Below, piece after piece: positions 7,257-14,578 of a DNA stretch of 29,062 nucleotides; position 1 is the stretch's first letter, and the number at the start of each line of letters is the position of its first letter. A program made the position numbers and the translations under genes. The stretch comes from a virus. The stretch covers positions 1 to 29,062 of the IMG/VR virus record IMGVR_UViG_3300030109_003851; one strand, given 5' to 3'. A model generated the notes under the pieces. That model ran no database searches, was not told where the DNA came from, and saw only the letters and a list, made by a program, of their open reading frames with translations.

Positions 7257-7834
7257 TATTTGAGTCCCCATTTTATTTCAGATAGTGTTTCATGTGCAAA
7301 TTCCATGCTGTCATCTGTTGGATGTTCTCTATGAAAATTTGTCTGGTTTGTTCGTCTACCATTCTTCCTGTTAAAATTTACAAATTGACTGCTGACCTGC
7401 AGTGTGACATCTGCTGTGGTTTGTTTGTTGTTTACTTGATAACCTGCCACTTTTCCTTTGAATAATAGGAAAGCATTTTCACCTGCTGAATCTCCAAACA
7501 ACAGATTGGTTGCAGGATCAATAAATCCACGATGTATTGAGACAGGTTTGTTTATAATACTTGATGCGGCAAAATTTTGTACATTTGCCAATGTTAAAGC
7601 ACTGATTGAAATGCTGACAGAACTAATCTGTACAGCACTGTTTAATTGTGTTTCACTCACAGCAATAAATTCACCTTGTGCTGAATAAGTGTTGCCCTCA
7701 TAGGTCAAATTGAATGGATTGTCTGTGTATCTCACAGTGGTGCCGTCTGCCTGTTGCAGTTCCAACAATAGCACACTGATAAAAGTGTTGCCTGATAGAT
7801 AGGTGTTTAGTGCATCACTAAATTCACGAGGCAT
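7256..7834 (-). CDS. Tail-tip protein, DUF2163/DUF1833-like (192 aa)
   Basis: The protein opens with REFSDALNTYLSG, then ISVLLLELQQADGTTVRYTD, typical of the small baseplate/tip proteins that precede the J protein in long-tailed phages. The middle contains paired beta strands (SAVQISSVSISISALTLANV). The C-terminus ends with RRTNQTNFHREHPTDDSMEF and IKWG, resembling the end of the DUF2163/DUF1833-type tip proteins where 'I-x-W-G' closes the chain. It has one DSAG in the loop LFGDSAGENAF (plus 7481). TAATG junctions link it on both sides. The order TMP, 213 aa, 192 aa, GNAT, J is the standard tail-tip order. Exact family assignment is by pattern only. Confidence 0.65.
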   Translation of the reverse strand: MPREFSDALNTYLSGNTFISVLLLELQQADGTTVRYTDNPFNLTYEGNTYSAQGEFIAVSETQLNSAVQISSVSISISALTLANVQNFAASSIINKPVSIHRGFIDPATNLLFGDSAGENAFLLFKGKVAGYQVNNKQTTADVTLQVSSQFVNFNRKNGRRTNQTNFHREHPTDDSMEFAHETLSEIKWGLK

Positions 7835-8475
7835 TAGATTACCTCCTCAACATCCATCCTATAATTCACAGTGCCATCAACATTGTATTGATAGGCTTGT
7901 ATATCGCTGGACAAAATTACTTGAAAAGGAACAGCATTGTAAGTGACTGCTGTTGAATTTGGCACATTAGATGTCAATGCAGGTTCAAAGTCAATATTAA
8001 AGCCTGCAGAGTCCAGTGTTGAATCTGCTGTTGCCATATAAACTTTGCTGTGGTTGGCAAATTTAAAAACATCACCCATTTGCAAAGCAGTGCCAGTCGT
8101 TGTGCCTGCATCATTGCTTAATGACACTCTTGATTCGCCTTGTGTGTGTTCTCTGTCTGCCACTGTGACTGTGCCAATACTTGCTGTGGCTGTCCTAAAA
8201 CTTATTTCTGGTATTTCAATTGTAAAATCGTTGACACTTGTTTTTGCTTTTGCAATAAATCCTTGTATCTGTTTGAAATCCGCGACAGTGATGTTCCTTA
8301 ATTCAAGTGTGCCTTTCCATAAGGTTGTTGCCGCAGTGCTTCTGATAATTCTACCTGATGCAGTTTTTGTGATTGCAACTTCATTCTGTTGTGAAAATCT
8401 TACTGCTCTGAATCCAATATTACTAACATTGGACAAAATGCTTGAACTGCCGTTGAATGCTCCTATACTAGCCAT
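7834..8475 (-). CDS. Tail-tip protein, distal tail-like/DUF2460-type position (213 aa)
   Basis: It lies directly after the tape measure, where siphoviruses encode the distal tail protein. The sequence is beta-rich with few charges. It has segments GRIIRSTAATTLWKGTLELR (about 42-61) and FKQIQGFIAKAKTSVNDFTI (about 67-86). A turn-rich region with DSAG (LDSAGFNID, plus 8002) follows, and a C-terminal segment NYRMDVEEVI that closes as in distal-tail or DUF2460 families. Function as the tail-tube-to-tip adaptor is inferred from order. Start TAATG-coupled to the tape measure stop. Confidence 0.6.
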   Translation of the reverse strand: MASIGAFNGSSSILSNVSNIGFRAVRFSQQNEVAITKTASGRIIRSTAATTLWKGTLELRNITVADFKQIQGFIAKAKTSVNDFTIEIPEISFRTATASIGTVTVADREHTQGESRVSLSNDAGTTTGTALQMGDVFKFANHSKVYMATADSTLDSAGFNIDFEPALTSNVPNSTAVTYNAVPFQVILSSDIQAYQYNVDGTVNYRMDVEEVI

Positions 8476-10367
8476 TATGATGTTATCCCTTCTCTTCCTT
8501 GTCTATTCATTGCTTCGTTAATCACACCAACAATGGTTGATCTTCTTTCAATCAATAGTTCATCAAAACCTGTTGCGTCTATGGTTTCAATGTTAAAATT
8601 AACACTGACTGGACCACCCATTGCTGATCCACCGCCACCTGATTGCAGTGCTTGATTACTAATTATTTCTCCTGAACTTGGTGGCACAAATAGTTCTGGT
8701 CCTCTTTCACCTACAAGTATAGGTGCACCACCTCTAACTGGTCCACCTGCCGCAAAGCCTGGTATACCGCCACCTCCAAACAATGCAAGTACGGCTCTTA
8801 AACCAATTTCTTTTTTCAATTCGCTGTTAATTTCTTTTTGTCTTTTGAAAACTTTTCTTAAAAATTCTTCTAATGGTTCCAACACAAATATTGTTATACC
8901 TAAATTAATAAATCCTTGTATCAATGATTTTATTGTTGCATTTACAATTTCACCCAATGCATCATTCAAACTTTTTGCACCCATTAACACATCAGTCAAT
9001 GCCGTTGATGCTGTGTTTCTAAATGCTTCAAATCCCCCAGCCACTGCATCTATTGATCCTTTAACAAGATCCGCACCTTCTGTGACTTTCTCCAATGCAC
9101 CAATCAATAAATCGTTGGACATTGCTTTGTTCATTGCGAACATTTTCTTTGTGTTCTCTTCTAGTAATTTTTTTAGATCTTCTTTTTCTTTTGTTGCGGC
9201 TTTATCTGCTTCTGCTTGTTCATATGCTTTTCTATTTGCTTCTGCCACTGCACTATTGTTGTCATCATATGCCGCTGTTGAATTTTTTACTGCGTCTGTG
9301 TTTTTTTGACTGCTTTCTGTCGCACCATCCACAGCATGACTGAAGTCGTCATACATAGGTGCGTTTGCATCAACTTTGTTAAATTCTGTGTCTAATAATC
9401 CTAGTCTTTCTTTTAATTCTCTAATTTTTCTGTTGACTGAATCAACAATCAATACCAATCCTGTTATGCCTTTGATAACTTTTCTTGAAGCAAGGAAAAC
9501 CAATCCTAACACTGCTTCTACTTCAGCAAGATTCTCTCTTAAAAATTTAAAGGCATCAACTGCTTTTCTAATACCCTCTGCAAGACTTTCACCAATTGTT
9601 TTTGAAAATTCTTCTATGGTTTCTTCGTTCTCATTCAATACATCATTCAAGTCACCAAATTGTATTTTAAGTTCTTCAAAGAATCCATCTGATATGGCTT
9701 TCTGTACCTTGAACAATTTATCTTGAAGCATTGATATTGTACCAGTAAGTGTGTTGGCAAATTCATCTGTGGCATTTCCAAATTGTCCACCCTTACCAAA
9801 CACTCTTTGGAATGCTTGTCGTGTTTCTTCAACACTTACCTTGGCACCTTCCTTGAATCCTAATAGTGCCCTAACACCTCTTTCTCTAAAGATGTCCGCA
9901 GAAGCAATACCACCTGCAAATGCTCTCTGTATCTGTTCTGAAGTTGTTCTGAAGTCAAGTCCTGTCACCGCCGCAACATTACCCACAAGTTCTAAGTTTT
10001 TGGATAAGTCGTCTGCGTTTTCTGAAATAACAGCAAGGTTACCTGCACCCTGTTGTATCTCTTCAAGTGTGAAAGGAACTTTAGCGGCAAAGTTAACCAA
10101 GTTGTCAAATGCTTTTGCACCTTCCTCAGCCGTTCCAAATAAGAACTTGAATCTTAATCCTAGTTCCTCTACTTGTCTACCAACATTGACAACACTTTTA
10201 ACAATCCTAGCCGCTCCAAAGGCACCAAGAGCCGCAACAGCACCTTTTGCCAATGTGCTAGTCTTCATTAGACTAGTGTTGACATTGACAACTCCTGCTT
10301 TTGTTCTCTTTAGTGCCGCGGATGTTTTATCTACGACGACTAGTTCTATGTTTATTCGCTCCGCCAC
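8475..10367 (-). CDS. Tail tape measure protein (630 aa, GTG start)
   Basis: The N-terminus (RINIELVVVDKTSAALKRTK) is typical of phage tape measures. An Ala/Gly-rich hydrophobic segment (about 40-60), a long helical body, further hydrophobic stretches near 285-310 and 495-520, and Ala/Glu/Lys coiled-coil regions (about 375-410) follow. The C-terminal GIPGFAAGGPVRGGAPILVG and ERGPELFVPP are the usual tape-measure tail motif. The GTG at 10367 overlaps the frameshift extension of the chaperone by 41 bases, and AAGG lies about 10 bases upstream. Using the known ratio of about 0.15 nm per residue, the tail would be about 95 nm (inference). No lytic transglycosylase domain is evident. Confidence 0.93.
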   Translation of the reverse strand: MAERINIELVVVDKTSAALKRTKAGVVNVNTSLMKTSTLAKGAVAALGAFGAARIVKSVVNVGRQVEELGLRFKFLFGTAEEGAKAFDNLVNFAAKVPFTLEEIQQGAGNLAVISENADDLSKNLELVGNVAAVTGLDFRTTSEQIQRAFAGGIASADIFRERGVRALLGFKEGAKVSVEETRQAFQRVFGKGGQFGNATDEFANTLTGTISMLQDKLFKVQKAISDGFFEELKIQFGDLNDVLNENEETIEEFSKTIGESLAEGIRKAVDAFKFLRENLAEVEAVLGLVFLASRKVIKGITGLVLIVDSVNRKIRELKERLGLLDTEFNKVDANAPMYDDFSHAVDGATESSQKNTDAVKNSTAAYDDNNSAVAEANRKAYEQAEADKAATKEKEDLKKLLEENTKKMFAMNKAMSNDLLIGALEKVTEGADLVKGSIDAVAGGFEAFRNTASTALTDVLMGAKSLNDALGEIVNATIKSLIQGFINLGITIFVLEPLEEFLRKVFKRQKEINSELKKEIGLRAVLALFGGGGIPGFAAGGPVRGGAPILVGERGPELFVPPSSGEIISNQALQSGGGGSAMGGPVSVNFNIETIDATGFDELLIERRSTIVGVINEAMNRQGREGITS

Positions 10368-10521
10368 TCTTCATCACCTTCTGTTGTTCGTCATGCTCTA
10401 ATTTGAAGTATGCACTCCATAATTGTATTTCCAGGATGCTAAACTGCATGACTTCTTGTATTGATTTACCAAGTTCCTTGGCAATACGCATCAATACAAA
10501 TAGCTCAACATCCTCTTTTAG
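10327..10521 (-). CDS. Frameshift extension of the tail assembly chaperone (gpT-like part of gpGT)
   Basis: In the -1 frame relative to the 116-aa chaperone, an open frame of 64 codons begins at CTA 10521, inside the slippery site, and ends at TAA 10327. It reads LKEDVELFVLMRIAKELGKS, then IQEVMQFSILEIQLWSAYFK, then a charged tail. The 'E-V-x-x-x-S-x-x-E-x-x-x-W-x-A-Y-F' pattern is that of gpT-like chaperone extensions. It has no good start of its own, so it should be made only by -1 slippage from the chaperone, giving a fusion of 180 residues. It overlaps the tape measure start. Confidence 0.85.
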   Translation of the reverse strand, partial: LKEDVELFVLMRIAKELGKSIQEVMQFSILEIQLWSAYFKLEHDEQQKVMKSGGANKHRTSRRR

Positions 10522-10868
10522 TTTTTTGCGACTTCATCCACAGTTCTGTATTCAGTAGTCGCCTTGTTGATTGCACTTGCTATCTTTATCAACACACTGG
10601 GGTCAACATCATGCATCAGTGTCTGTTTGTCAAACTCTGTGAACATTTTCTTGCCTTCTGGTGTTAATGCTTTTTGCAAAATACTTTCAACTAATGCTTC
10701 TGCCACTTTGCCTTCTTGTTGCAGTTGCATTATTTTTGATTCTGTTGCAAAGGAATAAGTGCCTTTATAAAAGACATCTTGTTTCCATTCTTCAACCGCG
10801 ACCTTGTGAAGTTCCCCGTTGAGTTTGTTTTTGAAATGCTCTTTGGCATTCTTTAGTATATTACTCAT
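10518..10868 (-). CDS. Tail assembly chaperone (gpG-like, 116 aa)
   Basis: A small helical acidic/basic protein placed between neck-like protein and tape measure, the standard chaperone position. It coats the tape measure during tail tube assembly. Sequence landmarks: ILKNAKEHFKNKL (about 4-16), VAVEEWKQDVFYKGTYSFAT (about 23-42), LTPEGKKMF, and a C-terminal helix ending EVAKN. The ATG overlaps the preceding stop as ATGA. The end of the gene carries A-AAA-AAC immediately before TAA, so a minor product is the frameshifted gpGT described at 10327-10521. Confidence comes from the frameshift architecture and gene order rather than from identity. Confidence 0.85.
   Translation of the reverse strand: MSNILKNAKEHFKNKLNGELHKVAVEEWKQDVFYKGTYSFATESKIMQLQQEGKVAEALVESILQKALTPEGKKMFTEFDKQTLMHDVDPSVLIKIASAINKATTEYRTVDEVAKN
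10521..10527 (-). promoter_or_regulatory. -1 ribosomal frameshift site (A AAA AAC)
   Basis: On the minus strand the end of the chaperone gene reads GCA AAA AAC TAA. The heptamer A-AAA-AAC fits the canonical X-XXY-YYZ slippery pattern exactly and sits one codon before the stop. Slipping back one base gives CTA AAA GAG and the 64-codon extension. No strong downstream stem or pseudoknot is apparent by eye. Confidence 0.88.
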
Positions 10869-11161
10869 TTTAGTTTTCTCCTATTTTTAACACTAGTCAC
10901 CGTAGGTCGTAATATTCCCCTAGGTGCCTGTGTTGATCGCCCTCGTTCTAATGTGCCAATGTAAGGAACACGATTGATAACGGAAATGCTTTTGCCTTTC
11001 CTTTCAACACGCCATCCTTTCCTAGCACGACCTTGTCTGACAGGCGTAATTCTTTTTGCCTCTTCAAACAAGTTTTGTGCAAGTTGGGTGCTTGCCTTTT
11101 TGATAGATTGCTCTATGTTAGCAAACACCTTTCCTGCGTTTGTTGTTTTGACTCTAAACAT
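10865..11161 (-). CDS. Neck / tail completion protein, HK97 gp10-like (98 aa)
   Basis: The basic protein has ITPVRQGRARKGWRVERKGK (about 38-57), then NRVPYIGTLERGRSTQAPRG (about 63-82) and a short basic C-terminus. The pattern 'TP-x-x-T/Q-G-x-x-x-x-x-W' followed by 'N-x-x-P-Y-x-x-x-L-E-x-G' is that of the HK97 gp10-like neck/tail-completion family. In HK97 this family joins the head connector to the tail. Here it follows the tail tube gene instead of preceding it. The start is TAATG-coupled to the tail tube stop. Confidence 0.7.
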   Translation of the reverse strand: MFRVKTTNAGKVFANIEQSIKKASTQLAQNLFEEAKRITPVRQGRARKGWRVERKGKSISVINRVPYIGTLERGRSTQAPRGILRPTVTSVKNRRKLK

Positions 11162-11571
11162 TATGATGTTGTAGATTCAATTAATGGTCCGCTACCTTGG
11201 AAATCCACGGTTGCCGTCACTAGATCATCAAATGATGCTGTTCTCGCCACTGATGTGACAATTACATCACCTTCGTATTGTGGTTTAGACGCTGTTGTTG
11301 TCGTTCTAAATATAACACGAAGAGTTGCATCTGCTGATGGATCAAAAATGCCCAGACCTGTTGCTGTGTCGTCGTAGACTACTTCCATAGATCCACTAAA
11401 TTGGTGTAAGCCAGAAATATATGTTCTTGCCGCATCACCCATCTTAGTTGATTCTATAGCCGCTTTCTCGTGAGTCACTGTCCAACTTCTGACGTTCGCA
11501 ACTGCCGTTTCCGTTCCGCCTGAATCAGCCGCTGTCACGACTTGTCCAGAACTACCTTCTAAAACCGCCAT
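11161..11571 (-). CDS. Major tail (tube) protein (136 aa)
   Basis: Residues about 25-75 carry the tube-protein pattern VRSWTVTHEKAAIESTKMGD, then ARTYISGLHQFSGSMEVVYD and DTATGLGIFD. The 'W-x-x-x-x-x-x-x-x-I-E-S-T' beta strand, the 'R-T-Y-I-x-G-L' loop and 'G-S-M-E-V-x-Y-D-D' are features of siphovirus tail tube subunits. A C-terminal strand VARTASFDDLVTATVDFQGS and a Ser/Thr end follow. The length is on the short side, as in other small marine siphoviruses. GAGGAG lies 8 bases before the ATG, the strongest ribosome site around, fitting a highly made subunit. Confidence 0.82.
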   Translation of the reverse strand: MAVLEGSSGQVVTAADSGGTETAVANVRSWTVTHEKAAIESTKMGDAARTYISGLHQFSGSMEVVYDDTATGLGIFDPSADATLRVIFRTTTTASKPQYEGDVIVTSVARTASFDDLVTATVDFQGSGPLIESTTS

Positions 11572-11572
11572 C

Positions 11573-11890
11573 TTATTTCTCCTCTAAGTTGTTGAGAAAA
11601 TCGTCCTCATCAAAAGTCCAATTGTCTTCTCCAGTTGGCGGTGCTTCCTTGTACTTGGTCACATCGTTCTCTGAAGTTTCAATTGTTTTCAATAATTCAC
11701 GATTTGTCATGTTTGTTTGTTTACTTTTTACAACTTTGCCTGTTGCCTTGATTTTATTCTTGGTTTCAGGTTTGGTTGTTTCGTTGCAGACGACATAGCC
11801 TTCCGCAAGAAATCTGTTCACTCTGTCTGGTTCAATCCAGTAAGTTTTGCCTTGTGAATCTCTCATTTTAGTCATTTTACTTTTTAACAT
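11573..11890 (-). CDS. Small unknown protein in tail module (105 aa)
   Basis: No family recognised. The N-terminal ~35 residues (MRDSQGKTYWIEPDRVNRFL, AEGYVVC) look like a small 'substrate-anchored' beta domain found in phage head-tail genes. The centre is Lys/Thr-rich and probably disordered, and the C-terminus is acidic (DNWTFDEDDFLNNLEEK). The start forms TAATG with the tail terminator gene. It sits between tail terminator and tail tube. It may be a tail or connector accessory protein. Candidate internal starts at codons 6 and 9 lack their own Shine-Dalgarno. Confidence 0.6.
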   Translation of the reverse strand: MLKSKMTKMRDSQGKTYWIEPDRVNRFLAEGYVVCNETTKPETKNKIKATGKVVKSKQTNMTNRELLKTIETSENDVTKYKEAPPTGEDNWTFDEDDFLNNLEEK

Positions 11891-12336
11891 TATAAGGCTC
11901 CTTTAGTAAATGTGTAAGACACCTGTGCTATCATGTTGAACTCTCCCAATGGTGGAGTTCTTTCAATCACTTCAATTGAACTTACTTTTGTTATAGCCGC
12001 GGCGCCTGTTAATTCTCTTGTTCTGTCTGTGTTTAATGTTTCTTCAATTCTTTCAATCATCTCATTGCGTTTTTGATCCACAGTGGTGATTGATCCTTCT
12101 CTACCATCTGCTCTAACATATCCTCTGACTGAAACATCCACAGTTCCTCTTCTAATGCCACCCATGGCATCATCTTCTCTTGATTCATTTCCCATCTGTA
12201 CAACCACAGCAGGAAATTGTGTAATTGCTAATTTTAACACATCCAATGGCTCTCTCGTTACCAAGATAGGCTTTGGTGGTGTCATGTCAGTTAAGACATC
12301 TACGATATTTTTTGCTATATCTTCTCTTTTGGACAT
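11890..12336 (-). CDS. Tail terminator-like protein (148 aa)
   Basis: An alpha/beta protein with an N-terminal helix (DIAKNIVDVLTDM), a strand AITQFPAVVVQMGNESRED (about 37-55), RRGTVDVSVRGYVRADGREG (about 62-81), a long charged helix (about 86-105) and a C-terminal strand MIAQVSYTFTKG. The order helix, beta hairpin, helix, strand fits gpU-like tail terminators (PF-type 'minor tail protein'). These cap the tail tube and join it to the neck. The position after the head-tail connector agrees. Confidence is limited by reliance on pattern. It overlaps the next gene by TAATG. Confidence 0.65.
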   Translation of the reverse strand: MSKREDIAKNIVDVLTDMTPPKPILVTREPLDVLKLAITQFPAVVVQMGNESREDDAMGGIRRGTVDVSVRGYVRADGREGSITTVDQKRNEMIERIEETLNTDRTRELTGAAAITKVSSIEVIERTPPLGEFNMIAQVSYTFTKGAL

Positions 12337-12340
12337 TCAA

Positions 12341-12793
12341 TTACCTTATTAGGCGATTGAAATATTGTGCTTGTTTTTCTGTGTTTGTGACTGTGCCAGA
12401 ACTGTCAGCATCATATTCAATACCATCTTTTAAAATTTTTTCAAACTCTCTGTCGTACTCTTTACGATAATATTCCATCTTTCTTTCAAAGATATCTACC
12501 TGTTCATCAAATTTTGCAAGTTTTGGATATATGTGATAACCTAATGTCTGATACACAGCCGCTCTTGTGAGTTGACTTGCTGTGAACAGATCTTCGTCTG
12601 GATCTTCTTCACCTGAATTTAAAACTGATATATCGTATCTACCAAATGTAAAAGTGGGCCACCATTCTATACGCAAATCACGGAACACATCGTTCTGTCC
12701 TTTTGTGATTTCGTCTGTGAATGAAGGTACGCCGTAGTTTAGTATATCTGGTTCGTAATCCTGGATGTCTGCAATCGTTAATAGTGTTGCCAT
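12341..12793 (-). CDS. Head-tail connector / adaptor protein (150 aa)
   Basis: The first gene after the capsid terminator. It starts MATLLTIADIQDYEPDILNY and is helical and charged. It has the segments FTDEITKGQNDVFRDLRIEW (about 25-44), SQLTRAAVYQTLGYHIYPKL (about 73-92) and a C-terminal Tyr/Glu/Arg-rich helix (FERKMEYYRKEYDREFEKIL). The pattern of a mostly alpha-helical protein of about 150 residues directly after the capsid gene fits head-tail adaptor 1 (gp6/gp15-like). These adaptors dock onto the portal. It is transcribed from its own region with an ATAAATA motif and a hairpin leader, and has GGAG about 11 bases before the ATG. Confidence 0.65.
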   Translation of the reverse strand: MATLLTIADIQDYEPDILNYGVPSFTDEITKGQNDVFRDLRIEWWPTFTFGRYDISVLNSGEEDPDEDLFTASQLTRAAVYQTLGYHIYPKLAKFDEQVDIFERKMEYYRKEYDREFEKILKDGIEYDADSSGTVTNTEKQAQYFNRLIR

Positions 12794-12824
12794 AGAGTTT
12801 CTGCTCCCGTAATTTATAATAATA

Positions 12825-12839
12825 TCAAGTGCTACTTGA
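12825..12839. promoter_or_regulatory. Dyad TCAAGT-GCT-ACTTGA in the connector leader
   Basis: Six-base perfect arms flank a three-base centre. On the minus strand the dyad begins one base after the predicted RNA start from the 12846-12853 motif. The RNA would then open with a small hairpin. It could equally be a protein-binding palindrome. Confidence 0.4.
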
Positions 12840-12845
12840 CTTGTT

Positions 12846-12853
12846 TATTTATC
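12846..12853 (-). promoter_or_regulatory. GATAAATA late-promoter-like motif
   Basis: It lies between the terminator after the capsid gene and the connector gene, 52 bases before the ATG at 12793. A promoter is needed here to restart transcription after the terminator, which strengthens the reading. Confidence 0.45.
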
Positions 12854-12863
12854 CTATAGTCAT

Positions 12864-12893
12864 AAAAAAAGGGCGACATAGAGCCGCCCTTTT
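12864..12893 (-). terminator. Intrinsic terminator after the capsid gene
   Basis: Minus-strand AAAAGGGCG (12893-12885) pairs over nine bases with CGCCCTTTT (12875-12867) around a nine-base loop, followed by three more T residues. This is a textbook Rho-independent terminator. The plus-strand reading also ends in TTTTAGTTTTT, so it may act both ways. It ends about 30 bases after the capsid stop codon and would make capsid mRNA a separate, stable unit. Confidence 0.88.
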
Positions 12894-12923
12894 AGTTTTT
12901 GTATTATGCCTAACACAAAGTTA

Positions 12924-13772
12924 TTATACTTGGTTGTCCCCAATTATACCAACGCCATATGCGTCAACAAGTTCTGAAACTCCAAATGCGTGTGTTCCAA
13001 TCAACTCAGTTGATCTTGCAGATGCATTTCTTTCAGTTTCAAGTCTGAATGGTCTTTTGTTTACATATGCAAGTGCATCTCTTGAGAAAGCCGCACCAAT
13101 AACGCCACCTGCTGATGGATCGTTAGAGATGTTTGAACTTTCAAAGATTTGCATTCCTGCAAGTGTTCCAATGAAACCGTCTCTTAATGCTTGGTTACCA
13201 ATGTCAGATAAAGAACCCATGTTAGTGTTCCCTGTACCTGCTAATTGTTGTTTAAGCGCCATTGCTTGGAATGGTGCCAACACACAATAGTATGGTCCTG
13301 GTGCATTGTTGTTTCTTAATGTTGCCGCCGCTTGGAAGATCACAGATGCAGTAATTTCTGCCGCGCCTGAACCCACAGTGCCTGAAAAGCCTGCGAATAA
13401 ATTCGCTAAGTCTTGATCAACTTTTGCCGCGATGCCGTCTCCAATTTGTCTACCTACAGCCGCTTGTACGTCTAAAGAAGCAGATTCTTTTGTGAAATCT
13501 GTTAATTCAACGCCAACACCAATTTCAGCACACGTCACATCTTTACCTGTTGGGTTAAATGTTGTCATTGTGCTTATGTCAGTGCCTTCTACAAGTGCGC
13601 CTGCTGATACAACTGGAATTACAGGAATAGAGGCTGTTAAACCTGGTGTTCCTGATAGGTCGTAGTTTGCCACAAGTGGTCTGATTACTGTTTGTTCACT
13701 TAAAGTAAAGACAGCCGCTTGCGATATATTTTCAAACAGTTCTACTGTTTCTGAAGTAGTTGTTATAGCCAT
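12924..13772 (-). CDS. Major capsid protein (HK97 fold, 282 aa)
   Basis: The protein is 282 residues and lacks an obvious long delta or scaffolding domain; a separate scaffold gene precedes it. Landmarks: MAITTTSETVELF opening, then TVIRPLVANYDLSGTPGLTA (about 29-48) and VPVVSAGALVEGTDISTMTT. It also has VELTDFTKESASLDVQAAVG (about 88-107), an Ala/Gly-rich central helix region, the A-domain-type stretch NAPGPYYCVLAPFQAMALKQ (about 155-174) and a C-terminal SELVDAYGVGIIG. This composition and length fit HK97-fold capsids of small marine siphoviruses. AAGGAG precedes the ATG by 8 bases. A strong terminator follows. Confidence 0.9.
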   Translation of the reverse strand: MAITTTSETVELFENISQAAVFTLSEQTVIRPLVANYDLSGTPGLTASIPVIPVVSAGALVEGTDISTMTTFNPTGKDVTCAEIGVGVELTDFTKESASLDVQAAVGRQIGDGIAAKVDQDLANLFAGFSGTVGSGAAEITASVIFQAAATLRNNNAPGPYYCVLAPFQAMALKQQLAGTGNTNMGSLSDIGNQALRDGFIGTLAGMQIFESSNISNDPSAGGVIGAAFSRDALAYVNKRPFRLETERNASARSTELIGTHAFGVSELVDAYGVGIIGDNQV

Positions 13773-13793
13773 TGTTTATCTCCTTAATGGTTG

Positions 13794-14510
13794 TTAGATC
13801 CTGTTCACGCCTTTTTCACGCATTAACTTTTTGTAAAGTTCGCGATCTGCAGGCTTGGTCAGATCTAACTTGTTTATATCAGTTTGTATTGTTGTCCCTT
13901 GCTTGCCTTCACCTGCTCCAGTGCCAGAACCTGTTGGTCCTGCTGAAACGAAGTGTGGGTTCGCTTGTAGAAACTCTGTCACCAAGTCTTTCACTTGTAT
14001 AGGCTCGCCTTTGTCGTTGTATCTGACTTGCCCTGTTTTTGTGTCTATCACATCAACTGATCCTGCTTCGTTCAATTTTAGTTGACCCTTTAGCAATTGG
14101 CTCACTTGTTGTGGGTTGACTGCTTTTGCATTTGATGCCTCTCCTAACAATGCTCCGTCAATCTTGATTGTAGTCAATTCTGCTTGATATTGAGTGATTG
14201 TTGAGTTGAATTTTTCTGCTTGTTCTTTAAGCACCTTTTCAAACTCGCCTCTCTTCTCTAGATCAGCCTGTCTTGACTTCTCCTCTTTCTTGACTAGATT
14301 TTGATAGTGATCAACATCTACTCCAGCATACTTTTTTTCAAAGTTTGCTCTTTGCCTCGCCAATCTATCTTCAACAATTTTGTCTATATCTTGTTGATCA
14401 AATTTGCGTGGTTCAGTCGTTTCTACAGAGACTGGTTTTGTCTCTACCTGCGTTTCTATTCTTTCAGGTGCAGTTTCCTGAGATTGTACCGCTTGTGTTT
14501 CTGCGTTCAT
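13794..14510 (-). CDS. Capsid scaffolding protein (238 aa)
   Basis: The start is ATG 14510 (MNAETQAVQSQE), with GAGGA 8 bases before it. A longer frame to 14567 runs through the palindrome and lacks support. The sequence is highly charged and helical: an acidic, Glu/Thr/Gln-rich N-terminus, a coiled coil from about 40 to 130 (KFDQQDIDKIVEDRLARQRA and ADLEKRGEFEKVLKEQAEKF), and a C-terminal Gly/Thr stretch leading to a basic end (YKKLMREKGVNRI). Acidic coiled coil plus basic C-terminus is the form of phage scaffolds, where the C-terminus binds capsid protein. It is immediately upstream of the capsid gene. No protease domain is seen. Confidence 0.85.
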   Translation of the reverse strand: MNAETQAVQSQETAPERIETQVETKPVSVETTEPRKFDQQDIDKIVEDRLARQRANFEKKYAGVDVDHYQNLVKKEEKSRQADLEKRGEFEKVLKEQAEKFNSTITQYQAELTTIKIDGALLGEASNAKAVNPQQVSQLLKGQLKLNEAGSVDVIDTKTGQVRYNDKGEPIQVKDLVTEFLQANPHFVSAGPTGSGTGAGEGKQGTTIQTDINKLDLTKPADRELYKKLMREKGVNRI

Positions 14511-14547
14511 ATAATTGTCCTCTTTGTTTATGAGTTGAGTGCCCTCC

Positions 14548-14561
14548 CTGTCATTTGACAG
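14548..14561. promoter_or_regulatory. Palindrome CTGTCA-TT-TGACAG in the scaffold leader
   Basis: A perfect 14-base palindrome (5-bp stem with a four-base loop if formed in RNA). It starts about 4 bases after the predicted RNA start from the 14571-14578 motif and about 38 bases before the scaffold ATG. It is either a 5' hairpin of the leader or an operator. Confidence 0.4.
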
Positions 14562-14570
14562 TCTCATGTT

Positions 14571-14578
14571 TATTTATT
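14571..14578 (-). promoter_or_regulatory. AATAAATA late-promoter-like motif before scaffold
   Basis: The motif overlaps the stop codon of the basic 53-aa gene and lies 61 bases before the scaffold ATG at 14510. The gap between these genes contains no other gene. Predicted RNA start near 14565. Confidence 0.4.
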
